Shown piece after piece: positions 1 to 8,427 of a DNA stretch of 33,196 bases (positions are counted from its first letter, which is position 1; every line of letters starts with the position of its first letter). Under the pieces are notes generated by a model. It did not search any database and was not told the origin of the DNA. It saw only the letters and a list, made by a program, of their open reading frames with translations. Where the stretch lies: NCBI GenBank assembly GCA_937927455.1, contig CALBEG010000284.1, positions 1 to 33,196 of the forward strand, written 5' to 3'. The stretch comes from an uncultured Elioraea sp. Lineage in GTDB: Bacteria > Pseudomonadota > Alphaproteobacteria > Acetobacterales > Acetobacteraceae. A program made the position numbers and the translations under genes.

Positions 1-666
1 GGCTGAGGCGACATGATCGCCGACCGGCAGCATGGCGATCGTGTAGCCGTGCGCGTACCACTCTGTCGCCACCCGACCATTCGGCCGCTCGTGCTCCACG
101 CGGGCAACGATCATGGTCTTGCCGAAGTCGAGCCGATCGGCAGCGATCCCGGCGCGCCCCCGAAGCCTGGAGAAGCGCGTGTCGGCGGCAACGATCAGGC
201 GGGCGCTGATCGCGCTGCCATCATCGAGCTCAAGCCGCGCATCGCGGCTGCTAAGCTCGAGCCCCACCGCGGTGCGACCATAGAGAAACCGCGCCTCGCC
301 CCGTTCGGCCACCGTCTCGTACAGGCTTCGGCGGATGGCATGGTTGGGCACGAACCACCCAAGCGGCTCTCCCGCCCGTTCGGGCGCCGACAAGCGAAGT
401 GTCAGCGGCATGTGCCCGTTCAGCACCCGCGCCTCGCTGAGCGGCGCAATCTCCTCGGCGCGGAGCCGCCCCCAAGCGCCGAGCTTGCTCAGCATCGCCC
501 GCGAAGCGTGGTTGAGCGCGATCTCGCGCCCGTCGAAGGGCGGCCTTGCAAGCACTGCCTCAGCCGATCGTTCGACCAGCACGACCCCGAGCCCACTGCC
601 GGCGAGACAGGCGGCAAGCGACAGCCCGGCAGGACCCGCTCCGACGATCGCCACATCCGTCCGCAT
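1..666 (-). CDS. ubiM: UbiM-like FAD-dependent ubiquinone hydroxylase (partial, C-terminus outside window)
   Basis: The minus frame is open from an ATG at 666 to the window edge, so about 222 N-terminal residues are present; the ORF track misses it because there is no stop. The N-terminus DVAIVGAGPAGLS is the GxGxxG dinucleotide-binding fold of class A FAD monooxygenases. FDGREIAL, PNHAIRRSLYE and DFGKTMIVARVEHE are the pattern I associate with UbiM, the 5-demethoxyubiquinol-8 5-hydroxylase of the UbiH/F/I/COQ6 superfamily, which hydroxylates the ubiquinone ring. The later GD FAD-ribityl motif would lie beyond the edge. GAGGAG lies 4-9 bases before the ATG, supporting the start. It follows the VTT-domain gene on the same strand with a 41-bp gap. 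Superfamily is secure; the UbiM subtype rests on remembered motifs. Confidence 0.82.
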   Translation of the reverse strand, partial: MRTDVAIVGAGPAGLSLAACLAGSGLGVVLVERSAEAVLARPPFDGREIALNHASRAMLSKLGAWGRLRAEEIAPLSEARVLNGHMPLTLRLSAPERAGEPLGWFVPNHAIRRSLYETVAERGEARFLYGRTAVGLELSSRDARLELDDGSAISARLIVAADTRFSRLRGRAGIAADRLDFGKTMIVARVEHERPNGRVATEWYAHGYTIAMLPVGDHVASA

Positions 667-707
667 GCTCGCTTCTCCTCGTCTCACGGCCCCGGCAGTG
701 ATCCCGC

Positions 708-1418
708 TTACCTCGGCATCCCCGCCGGCGATGCAAGCACGTCGTCCGGCCCCTCTTGCACAACCGCCTGCGCCAGCCGATGGCGCCGCAGCAGCACCAG
801 CCCGAACGCCCCTGAGGCGACGAACAGCGCCACTCCAAGCGCGATCTGCACCGCGCCATCGACCCTGACGCCCTTTCCCAAAAGGGCAAAGACCAGCGTC
901 TGCGGCATATAGCCAAGCGCCGAGGCGGCGAGGAAGGGGAGAGCGGGAATTCCCGACAGTCCGGCAAGCAGGTTGAGCGCCAAATTGTTGCCGACGGGCA
1001 GCAGGCGCAGGGTCAGGGTAGCGGTGAACGGATTGTCGGCGAGGAACCGGTCGAGCCGGGCGAAGCCGCCCTTGAGCCGCTGCTGCGCCCACTCCCGCCC
1101 GATCGCGCGGGCATAGAAGAAGCTCGCTGCCGCGCCGAGCAGCATCGCGAGAAGCGCAAGCTGGGCGCCGATGAGAGCGCCGAAGGCGGTGCCGCCGGCG
1201 AAGGCGACCACTTGGCGCGGCACGCCGACGGCGCAGGCGGCCGCACCAAGCGCGACAAAGGTGAACCCGCGCGGCAGATCCCAAAACCCGAGTACGCGAT
1301 CGAGCACTCCCGGTTCGAGCAAGCCCCGCGCTTGCCCCTCACGCAGCGCCACACCCGCCAGAACAAGCCCGGCCGCGAGCAGCGCGGGCTTCCAGAGGCG
1401 AAGGAGAACCGACCTCAC
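708..1418 (-). CDS. TVP38/TMEM64 (VTT/SNARE-associated) family membrane protein
   Basis: 236 residues, mostly hydrophobic. An N-terminal membrane segment is followed by the VTT core: CAVGVPRQVVAFAGGTAFGAL, an aromatic/charged stretch SFFYARAIGREW, then TLTLRLLPVGNNLALNLLAG and a C-terminal segment around FALLGKGVRVDG. The R-L-x-P-x-x-N pattern is typical of TVP38/DedA-like proteins of the inner membrane, some of which act in lipid scrambling or membrane homeostasis; the substrate here is unknown. The GTG start overlaps the stop of the upstream glycosyltransferase (GTGA), so the two are probably co-translated. That pairing suggests envelope or lipid-linked glycan work, which is inference. Confidence 0.85.
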   Translation of the reverse strand: MRSVLLRLWKPALLAAGLVLAGVALREGQARGLLEPGVLDRVLGFWDLPRGFTFVALGAAACAVGVPRQVVAFAGGTAFGALIGAQLALLAMLLGAAASFFYARAIGREWAQQRLKGGFARLDRFLADNPFTATLTLRLLPVGNNLALNLLAGLSGIPALPFLAASALGYMPQTLVFALLGKGVRVDGAVQIALGVALFVASGAFGLVLLRRHRLAQAVVQEGPDDVLASPAGMPR

Positions 1419-2245
1419 GCTTGCTCAGGCCCCGGCAACACCTCGACCTCGGGTCGCTTGCCCCGCCGCTGCAGCCACATCACGCCGATCAGGTCGAACA
1501 GTGCGACCGAGGCGCGGTCGAACACGCCGTAGTTCGAGCGACCGCGCACCCGCGGACGATGGTTCACCGGCACGCTGAGCACGCGCCCGCCCGAGCGCAG
1601 GAACAGGGCGGGCAAAAAGCGGTGCATGTGGTCGAAGCGCGGGAGGTCGAGGAAGTCGGCGCGGCGGAACACCTTCAGCCCGCAGCCGGTGTCGGGTGTC
1701 GCATCGCCGAGCAGACGCGCCCGCACGCCATTGGCAAGCCAGCTGACGATTCGCTTGACCCGCGTGTCCTTGCGGCTGACGCGATGCCCGGCGATCAGCA
1801 GCGGCAACGGGTCCCGCTTTGCTTCCGCGAGCGCGAGAGCAAACAGGCGGGGGATGTCGGCAGGGTCGTTCTGGCCGTCTCCGTCCAGGGTGGCGATCCA
1901 TACACCGCGCGCGGCTTTCACCCCGGTGATGATGGCCGCACTCTGGCCGCAGGAGAAGCGATGGCGCCGGCGCACAAGGTCGCCCATCGCAGCTTCACGC
2001 GCGAGCTCCGCCGCGGTCTCGTCGGTTGACCCGTCATCCACGTAGACGATTTCATAGGGCCCGAGGCTGGCGACGGCAGCGCGGATCTCCGCAATCAGAG
2101 GCGCGATGTTCGGGCCCTCGTTGCGGACCGGCACCACGACGGACAGGAGCGGAGGCGCGCCTGCCGCGCCCGCCACGGCAGGATCTCCGCTGACGGTCGG
2201 GTGTCGGTGGTCGCTGGGTGCAGCCGGGGACAACGTGTCGGGCAT
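1415..2245 (-). CDS. Glycosyltransferase family 2 (DPM1/ArnC-like)
   Basis: The track ORF begins at 2389, but its first 48 residues are Arg-rich and unlike the family, so I place the start at the ATG at 2245 (MPDTLSPAAP), giving 276 residues. From about residue 34 the GT-A fold reads LLSVVVPVRNEGPNI, then IVYVDDGSTDET, then the DXD metal motif in ATLDGDGQNDP. Further family motifs are PDTGCGLKVFRR and HMHRFLPALF. This matches polyprenyl-phosphate or dolichol-phosphate hexosyl transferases, which load a sugar onto a lipid carrier on the cytoplasmic face. The C-terminus has at most one weak hydrophobic segment (VALFDLIGVMWL), so it is short for an ArnC-type enzyme. It overlaps the downstream VTT gene and diverges from ctaA. 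Sugar and acceptor cannot be read from sequence. Confidence 0.86.
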   Translation of the reverse strand: MPDTLSPAAPSDHRHPTVSGDPAVAGAAGAPPLLSVVVPVRNEGPNIAPLIAEIRAAVASLGPYEIVYVDDGSTDETAAELAREAAMGDLVRRRHRFSCGQSAAIITGVKAARGVWIATLDGDGQNDPADIPRLFALALAEAKRDPLPLLIAGHRVSRKDTRVKRIVSWLANGVRARLLGDATPDTGCGLKVFRRADFLDLPRFDHMHRFLPALFLRSGGRVLSVPVNHRPRVRGRSNYGVFDRASVALFDLIGVMWLQRRGKRPEVEVLPGPEQA

Positions 2246-2413
2246 CGGTGCGCGCCGCACGGCGAGAGGCGTGGGCCGATGGGCGCGACGCTTGCGTCCT
2301 GGCGCAAAACGGCCATACCAGAGTGGACGGGAGGCGACAAGACGGCGCCTCCCGCTGGATGCCTGGCCTGCGACCCTCAGGCGCGGCACATCGGCACGGC
2401 CAAGGATGCGCGC
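2246..2413. other. Divergent intergenic region between the GT2 gene and ctaA
   Basis: This 168-bp spacer must hold promoters for both directions unless they lie inside the genes. I see no convincing -35/-10 pair, inverted repeat or Shine-Dalgarno on either side. The ORF track runs through it in both directions, but those translations (Arg/Ala/Pro-rich) look non-coding. Confidence 0.5.
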
Positions 2414-3499
2414 ATGCCTTTTGACACGACGGCAACACCCCTCGCCAGCCCGCGCGCGACCGAGACGGGCTCACGAGCCGACCGCGCCGTCGGCCTCTGG
2501 CTGCTGACGGTCGCGGCGATGGTGCTGGTGATGGTCGCCCTCGGCGGCGCAACGAGGCTTACCGGCTCGGGCCTCTCCATCATGGAGTGGAGGCCATTCA
2601 CCGGCTGGCTGCCGCCCCTGTCCGAGGCCGAGTGGCAGCGGCTGTTCGACCTCTACCGCACCATCCCGCAATACCGCCTGGTCAACCAGGGGTTCGGCCT
2701 AGAGGGGTTCAAGCAGATCTTCTGGCTCGAATACCTGCACCGTGTCTGGGGTCAGCTGATCGGCGTGGCCTTCGCGGGCGGGCTTATCTGGCTCTGGGCC
2801 ACTGGGCGGATCCGCCGCGCCCTCCTGCCGCAGCTTCTGCTCCTTTTCGCCCTCGGCGGGCTGCAGGGGTTTCTCGGCTGGTTCATGGTCGCCTCGGGGT
2901 TCTTCGACCACCGCACCGCCGTCTCGCCCTACCGGCTGGTGATCCACCTCGGTATGGCGTTCCTCATTTTCGCTCTGTTGCTGGCGACCGCGCTGCGCTT
3001 GCTTCGCCCCGCGCCGGCGGCGGCAGCCGACCCCTGGCTCAGGCGCGGCACCGTCGCGGTCGGCGCGCTTGCGATCCTGACGATGCTGGCGGGGGGCTTC
3101 GTCGCCGGCACGCGCGCCGGGTTTACCTACAACACCTTCCCGCTGATGGACGGCCGAGTGGTGCCGGCGGGATATGGCGATCTCTCGCCCTGGCTTCTCA
3201 ACCTGACCGAAAACCTCGCTGCGGTGCAGTTCAATCACCGCCTGCTCGCGACCCTCACCCTGCTCGCAGCCATCGCCCTCGCCTGGCACGCCATACGCCG
3301 TTCGGGGCCGGAGGGGCGCGGCGCGGTGGTCGCATTCGCCATCCTGGTCGCGGCGCAGTACTGTCTGGGTGTGATGACCCTGCTCTGGGTTGTGCCGGTC
3401 GGTCTCGGCACCCTGCATCAGACGATGGCCGTGCTCGTCCTAGCCGGCTTCGTCAACGCCCTCGACCGACTGGGTGGCAGGCGGTGCGAGGCGGTGTGA
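2414..3499 (+). CDS. ctaA: Heme A synthase, COX15 type
   Basis: 361 residues from the ATG at 2414 (MPFDTTATPL); the longer track ORF adds a non-conserved extension over the intergenic region. The enzyme hydroxylates the C8 methyl of heme O to make heme A for aa3-type cytochrome oxidases, in the inner membrane. Visible motifs are GGATRLTGSGLSIMEW after the first membrane segment, the heme-ligand region EYLHRVWGQLIG, VIHLGMAF, AGTRAGFTYNTFPLMDG, QFNHRLLA and the late TLHQTMAVLVL. Eight membrane segments and four conserved histidines fit the family. There is no Bacillus-type cysteine pair in the first periplasmic loop, as expected for the alphaproteobacterial/mitochondrial branch. Its stop overlaps the GTG of the downstream histidine kinase, so the two are probably translationally coupled. 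No other oxidase-assembly gene is adjacent. Confidence 0.96.
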   Translation: MPFDTTATPLASPRATETGSRADRAVGLWLLTVAAMVLVMVALGGATRLTGSGLSIMEWRPFTGWLPPLSEAEWQRLFDLYRTIPQYRLVNQGFGLEGFKQIFWLEYLHRVWGQLIGVAFAGGLIWLWATGRIRRALLPQLLLLFALGGLQGFLGWFMVASGFFDHRTAVSPYRLVIHLGMAFLIFALLLATALRLLRPAPAAAADPWLRRGTVAVGALAILTMLAGGFVAGTRAGFTYNTFPLMDGRVVPAGYGDLSPWLLNLTENLAAVQFNHRLLATLTLLAAIALAWHAIRRSGPEGRGAVVAFAILVAAQYCLGVMTLLWVVPVGLGTLHQTMAVLVLAGFVNALDRLGGRRCEAV

Positions 3500-6234
3500 G
3501 CGACGAGGACTCTGCCCGCCTCAAGGCCGAACTGGCCGCCCTGCAGAACGCCTTCGAAGCGCTCGCCGAGCGCGAGCGCCGCCTACTCGACTTCACCGAG
3601 GCGTCGGGCGATTGGTTTTGGGAACAGGACGAGAGGCTCCGATTCACCTTCGTCTCCGTGCGTGAGCCGAGCCATCGGGAGCGCGTTCTCACCCAGCGTC
3701 CTTCCGACCCGCTTCTTGGGCGCACGCGCGAGGACCATGCCCTGCGCGAACCTGGAGACGAGGAGGCTTGGGCGGCGCATCTGGCCGATCTCGCTGCGCG
3801 CCGCCCGTTCCGCGACTTCGTCTATCGCGCCAAGGCCACCCAAGGGCCGATCTGGGTGCGCGTCAGCGGCGTGCCGGTGTTCGGCCGCGACGGCCGCTTC
3901 CGCGGCTACCGCGGGGTGGCGCGCGAGGTCACGGCCGAGGTCGAGGCGGCGCGCGCCTCGGCCCGCGCCGAGCGTCTCTTTCGCGACACGCTTGACCGGC
4001 TCCCCGTCGGCATCCGCGTGTTCGACGCCGAGGAGCGTCTGATCTGGGCCAATCGCGCTTACGCCCTGGACGCTGGGCTCGACCCCGATCGGCTTCGGCC
4101 GGGCCTGCCCTTGGCCGAACTGCTCCGTCTTCTCGTCGCCGCTGGCTGGTATGGTGACGTGGCGGACGCCGAGGCCGCGGTGGTCGCACGCCTCGCCATC
4201 GATCGCTCGCACCCGCTGCGCTGGACGAGACGACATCCGGCATCGGGTCGGACCTTCGAGATACGCAGCGAGCCGATCCCCGGCGGCGGCCATGTCGTCT
4301 GTTCGGTCGACGTCACGTCGATCGTCGAGGCCGAAGCGCAGGCGCGGCGTGAGGCGGAGCGGCTGGATACGGTGCTGTCGCGCCTCGGCACCGGCGTCTG
4401 CGTGTTCGGGCCCAACCATCGCGTCGTGCTCGCCAACGACCGCTACGCCCACCTCGTCGGCCTGCCGTCCGGCTTCCTCAAGCCCGGTGTAAGGTTCGCC
4501 GAGCTGCTGGCTGAGCTGAAGGAACGCGGCGAATTCTCGAACCTGGACGACCCCGATGCCTACGTCGCCGACCTGTTGGCCGCGGATCGATCGGTGCCCC
4601 GCACGCGCCGGCGTCGGCGTCCCGACGGCACCGTGCTCGACCTCGCCTCCGTCCCCCTCCCCGACGGCGGGTTCATGGTTTCCGCCAACGACGTCACCGC
4701 CCTGGCTGAAGCCGAGGCCAAGGCCAAGTCAAGGGCGGATCTGCTCCAGGCGATCTTGAGTGCGCTGCCGCACGGTGTTGCCGTCTACGGCCCCGACCGG
4801 CGCCTTGCCATGGTCAACCCTGCCTACGGGCAGATCATGGCCGGCGCACCAATCAGCGTGGGCGAAAGCGTGGCCGAGATCATCCGTCGCCGCGCCGAGG
4901 CCGGCGAATACGGGCCAGGCGAGGTGGAGGACATCATTCGGCGCGAACTCGGCCGCGATCTTACCCGCTCGCAGCGTCGCCGCCGGGTGCGGCCGAACGG
5001 CACGGCAATCGATGTCCGGTCCGCCCCGTTGCCCGATGGTGGCCACATCTCGGTGGTTACCGACATCACCCCCGTCGTCGAGGCCGAGGCCGAGGCCATG
5101 CGCCGCGCGGCTGTGCTCGACACGATGCTCGAGCACATTCGCCACGGCATCTGCCTGTTCGACCGCGATCGCCGGATCGTCGCTGCCAACCGCGCTGCCG
5201 CCGAGCTCCTCGGCCGCTCGCCAGATCTCCTTCGCCCGGGCCGCACGCTCGACGAACTCGCCCTCCTCCTCGACACCCGCGAGGCGCAGCGCGGCCCATC
5301 GGACGGATCGCTGCTCACCCCCGATCCCTCCGTCCCCACCGTCACCTGGCATCACCGGCCGGATGGGCGGATGCTCGAGCTGCGCTCGGACCCCACTCCC
5401 GAGGGCGGTTTCGTGCTGACCTGGACCGACGTGACGGATCAGAAGGCGGCGGAGAGCGCGCTGCGCCGCGCGGCTGAGGAGGCGGAGGCGGCAAGCCGCG
5501 CGAAAAGTCAGTTCCTCGCCGCCATGAGCCACGAACTGCGCACCCCGCTCAATGCGGTGATCGGCTTCTCCGAAGCACTGGCCCACCACTCGGTGCGCAC
5601 AGATCCGCATCGGATCGAGGAATATGCAGCCGCGATCAACGAGGCAGGCAGGCACCTGCTCGCTCTGATCAACGACATTCTCGACGTTGCCTGCATCGAG
5701 GCCGGCAGGCTAGCCATCGCCGAGGACACGGTCGACCTCGCCCGCGTCGCCGAAGCCGCCCTTCGCCTTCTCGAGCCCGCCGCGCGAACAGCCAAGGTGG
5801 CGCTCACGCTCGCCTTCGGATGCGCTCTGCCGCCTGTGCGCGGCGATGAACGAAGGCTGCGCCAGATTCTGCTCAATCTCCTGTCCAACGCGGTGAAGTT
5901 CACGCACGCCGGAGGATCCGTACGGGTGGAGGGCGATATTCTGGACGATGGCGGCATCGAACTGCGCGTCATCGACACCGGAATCGGGATCGCCAAGGCC
6001 GACCTCGAACGCATCTTCCAGCCTTTCACCCAGGTCGATTCCTCCCTCGCCCGCCGCTACCCCGGTTCGGGGCTCGGCTTGTTCCTCTCGCGCGCTCTGA
6101 TCGCGGCGCATGGCGGAACACTCCACCTCGAGAGCGAGCCTGGGCGCGGCACGAAGGCCGTGCTGCGGCTGCCGCCCGATCGCGTGATCAGCGAGCCGAC
6201 CGCACCGTTCGTGCGCGCCGAACGGGGCGGCTGA
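3496..6234 (+). CDS. Soluble multi-PAS sensor histidine kinase
   Basis: The track ORF starts at 2587 inside ctaA; the real start is the GTG at 3496, which shares GTGA with the ctaA stop, giving 912 residues. Layout: a short coiled coil (about 5-30), a PAS domain (about 32-150) with PAC-like end, then four related PAS_7-like units at about 162-280, 287-405, 416-530 and 541-655, then HisKA with MSHELRTPLNAV (His679), and HATPase_c with N-box NLLSNAVKFT (Asn798), G1 DTGIGIA (Asp827) and G2 PGSGLGL (857-862). All catalytic boxes are intact. I see no membrane segment, signal peptide or C-terminal receiver, so it is a cytoplasmic kinase whose partner regulator is not in this window. Coupling to ctaA hints at a redox, oxygen or heme-related input, but no PAS ligand can be read here. 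Confidence 0.93.
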   Translation: MSDEDSARLKAELAALQNAFEALAERERRLLDFTEASGDWFWEQDERLRFTFVSVREPSHRERVLTQRPSDPLLGRTREDHALREPGDEEAWAAHLADLAARRPFRDFVYRAKATQGPIWVRVSGVPVFGRDGRFRGYRGVAREVTAEVEAARASARAERLFRDTLDRLPVGIRVFDAEERLIWANRAYALDAGLDPDRLRPGLPLAELLRLLVAAGWYGDVADAEAAVVARLAIDRSHPLRWTRRHPASGRTFEIRSEPIPGGGHVVCSVDVTSIVEAEAQARREAERLDTVLSRLGTGVCVFGPNHRVVLANDRYAHLVGLPSGFLKPGVRFAELLAELKERGEFSNLDDPDAYVADLLAADRSVPRTRRRRRPDGTVLDLASVPLPDGGFMVSANDVTALAEAEAKAKSRADLLQAILSALPHGVAVYGPDRRLAMVNPAYGQIMAGAPISVGESVAEIIRRRAEAGEYGPGEVEDIIRRELGRDLTRSQRRRRVRPNGTAIDVRSAPLPDGGHISVVTDITPVVEAEAEAMRRAAVLDTMLEHIRHGICLFDRDRRIVAANRAAAELLGRSPDLLRPGRTLDELALLLDTREAQRGPSDGSLLTPDPSVPTVTWHHRPDGRMLELRSDPTPEGGFVLTWTDVTDQKAAESALRRAAEEAEAASRAKSQFLAAMSHELRTPLNAVIGFSEALAHHSVRTDPHRIEEYAAAINEAGRHLLALINDILDVACIEAGRLAIAEDTVDLARVAEAALRLLEPAARTAKVALTLAFGCALPPVRGDERRLRQILLNLLSNAVKFTHAGGSVRVEGDILDDGGIELRVIDTGIGIAKADLERIFQPFTQVDSSLARRYPGSGLGLFLSRALIAAHGGTLHLESEPGRGTKAVLRLPPDRVISEPTAPFVRAERGG

Positions 6235-6246
6235 GGGTGAGCAGGC

Positions 6247-7596
6247 TCAGAGCGCGGCCTCAGCGAACACCCTGGTGACATCGCCGCCCCAGGCCTCGGC
6301 GCAGCGTGCCAGCCAATGGTCTGCCTGGGTGCGGCCGGTGGCGACGATTTGCTCCAAGGGTGCAAGATAGGCCTCCTCGCCAAGGCCCCGCGCGCGCAGG
6401 CCGCGGTGCGCGATCGCCACCATCTCGCGGGCGAGCCAGCGCACGGTGGTGTCGCAGAACGGGGCGTCGAGGCCGAGGCGCGGCACCTCGCGGTGCAGGG
6501 TCTGCCAGTCGCGGCAGGGATGGTCGCGAATCAGCGCCGCCGCCTCGCCCTGGGCGCCGCGGTCGTAGAGCAGGCCGACCCAGAGTGCAGGCAGGGCGAG
6601 CGTCATCGCCGGCGAACCCGCGTCCGCCCCGCGCATCTCGAGGTAGCGCTTCAGCCGAACCTCGGTGAAGACGGTGGTCAGGTGGTCGGCGAAATCGCCC
6701 AGCGTCGGCACCGCCCCATCCGTTTCGGCGGCAAGACGCCCCGCCATGAAATCGCGGAAGCTCCGCCCGGCGAGGTCGAAATAGCGGCCCTGCCTCTGCA
6801 CGAAATACATCGGCACATCGAGCGCCCACTCGACCCAGCGTTCGTAGCCGAAGCCTTCCTCGAAGACGACGGAGGGGATGCCGCACCGATCCGCGTCCGT
6901 ATCGGTCCAGACCTGGGCGCGATAGCTCCGGTAGCCGTTGGGCTTGCCCTCGCAAAAGGGGGAGTTGGCGAACAGGGCCACCGCCACCGGTTGCAGGGCG
7001 AGCCCGATGCGGAACTTCTCCACCATGTCCGCTTCGTTCTCGGCATCCAGGTTCACCTGCACGGTGCAGGTGCGTAACATCATGTCGAGGCCAAGGCGCC
7101 CCTTCTTCGGCATGTAACGGCGCATGATCGCGTAGCGGCTCTTCGGCATCCACGGCATCGCCTCGCGCGCTGCGATCGGGTGGAAGCCCAAGGGCAGGAA
7201 GCCGAGGCCCAGACGGTCGGCGACCGAGCGGGCCTCGGCGAAGTGGAGTTCGAGTTCGGCTTTCGTCTCATGCAGGTCGGCGAGCGGGGCGCCGGAGAGT
7301 TCGAACTGCCCTCCCGGTTCGAGGCTGATGTTGGCCCGCCCGCGCACCAGGCCGATGACGTTCGCGCCGTCGCGAACCGGCCGCCAGCCATGGTCGAGAT
7401 GGCCCTCGAGCAAGGCCCGAATGCCGTCCGGGCCGTCATAGGGCGGGGGCGAGAGATCGGCGCGGCGAAAGACGAACTTCTCGTGCTCGGTACCGATCCG
7501 CCACTGCGCGCGCGGCTTCGCCCCTCCCGCTACGTACTCGACGAGTTGGCGGACGGAGGTGATCGGGGTCGCATCACCCTCCGAGGGGCCGGACAT
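6247..7596 (-). CDS. gshA: Glutamate-cysteine ligase (plant/alphaproteobacterial type)
   Basis: 449 residues; catalyses ATP-dependent joining of glutamate and cysteine, the first step of glutathione synthesis, in the cytoplasm. Family motifs include WRIGTEHEKFVFRR near residue 32, ISLEPGGQFELSGAPL, the Cys-containing MLRTCTVQVNLDAENEADM, ALFANSPFCEGKPNGYRSYR and the C-terminal TLALPALWVGLLYD. Length is right for the GCS2 plant-like clade used by alphaproteobacteria rather than the 518-residue E. coli type. The ATG lies 22 bp downstream of the rsmE stop, so rsmE-gshA is likely one transcript. It converges on the histidine kinase with only 12 bp between stops. No gshB is in the window. Confidence 0.95.
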   Translation of the reverse strand: MSGPSEGDATPITSVRQLVEYVAGGAKPRAQWRIGTEHEKFVFRRADLSPPPYDGPDGIRALLEGHLDHGWRPVRDGANVIGLVRGRANISLEPGGQFELSGAPLADLHETKAELELHFAEARSVADRLGLGFLPLGFHPIAAREAMPWMPKSRYAIMRRYMPKKGRLGLDMMLRTCTVQVNLDAENEADMVEKFRIGLALQPVAVALFANSPFCEGKPNGYRSYRAQVWTDTDADRCGIPSVVFEEGFGYERWVEWALDVPMYFVQRQGRYFDLAGRSFRDFMAGRLAAETDGAVPTLGDFADHLTTVFTEVRLKRYLEMRGADAGSPAMTLALPALWVGLLYDRGAQGEAAALIRDHPCRDWQTLHREVPRLGLDAPFCDTTVRWLAREMVAIAHRGLRARGLGEEAYLAPLEQIVATGRTQADHWLARCAEAWGGDVTRVFAEAAL

Positions 7597-7618
7597 CGGA
7601 TGATCCTTTCGTGTGGCG

Positions 7619-8383
7619 TCACGTCGGGATGGACAGGCTCAGAGCCTGCGGCCCGCACCAGTCCCCCGTGAGCGCCTGGACGAGCGCAAGGCTGGCCAGT
7701 GCCGCCGTCTCTGCGCGCAGGATTCGGGGGCCGAGCGAGGCCAGCTGAGAGAAGGGGAGATCGCGCAGACGGTCAAGTTCACCAGCCTCGAACCCGCCTT
7801 CCGGTCCGACCAGGACGGCGGGCTGGCCCGCGGCAGGCTGCAGGCCAGCGAGGACGGAAGCGAGAGGCGGCGAAGCGCCCGTCTCGTCGCAAATCACGAG
7901 GGGAAACGCCTCGGGCCAGTCGGCGAGGCGCTGGTCTAGGGCCCGCGGCGGGTCGATGCGCGGCACAGTGAGCCGGCCGCACTGTTCGGCGGCCTCGGTC
8001 GCGATCGCCGCTAGGCGGGTTGGGTTGGTGCGCGTCACCGCACTGCGGGCCGTGGTGGTGAGCAGGATGGCGGCGGCACCGAGCTCGGTCGCCTTCTCCA
8101 CCATCCACTCCGTGGTCTCGCGCCGCAGCACCGGAGCAAGCAGGATCGGGCCGTCCTCCGTCGCTTGCGCGCGCGTGCGCTCAACGGGCACCACCTCGCC
8201 ACCGCGGCGTGATAGGGCGGTGATGCGCGCCTGCCACTCGCCGTCCTCACCATTGAACAGGCGCACCAAGTCGCCGAGGTTGCGCCGGAGCACGCTCGCG
8301 AGGTAGTGCGCCTGCGCCTCGCTCAGCCGGATGGCTCGATCAGCGGCGAGCGGGCAGGCGACGAAGAGGCGCGGCCTGGTCAC
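7619..8383 (-). CDS. rsmE: 16S rRNA (uracil1498-N3)-methyltransferase RsmE
   Basis: 254 residues from a GTG (MTRPRLFVACPL). RsmE is a SPOUT-fold, SAM-dependent enzyme that methylates N3 of U1498 in 16S rRNA. The N-terminal PUA-like part (HYLASVLRRNLGDLVRLFNG) is followed by the knot region with LVGPEGGFEAGEL and SLGPRILRAETAALASLALVQA, the SAM-binding signature of the family; RRETTEWMVEKATELG is also typical. There is no clear Shine-Dalgarno before the GTG and only 44 bp to the divergent ubiA start, so the transcript may be leaderless or nearly so. The GTG is the best start because the family begins with R-x-F-V/T close to the N-terminus. Confidence 0.94.
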   Translation of the reverse strand: MTRPRLFVACPLAADRAIRLSEAQAHYLASVLRRNLGDLVRLFNGEDGEWQARITALSRRGGEVVPVERTRAQATEDGPILLAPVLRRETTEWMVEKATELGAAAILLTTTARSAVTRTNPTRLAAIATEAAEQCGRLTVPRIDPPRALDQRLADWPEAFPLVICDETGASPPLASVLAGLQPAAGQPAVLVGPEGGFEAGELDRLRDLPFSQLASLGPRILRAETAALASLALVQALTGDWCGPQALSLSIPT

Positions 8384-8427
8384 GGCCGGGTTGTCGGATC
8401 GGAGATCATACCGAGACTATACGGCGC

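Noticed and set aside
2587-3495. Upstream 303 residues of the 1215-residue histidine kinase ORF
   Set aside because: This part overlaps ctaA in another frame and is Arg/Pro-rich; the kinase starts at the GTG overlapping the ctaA stop.
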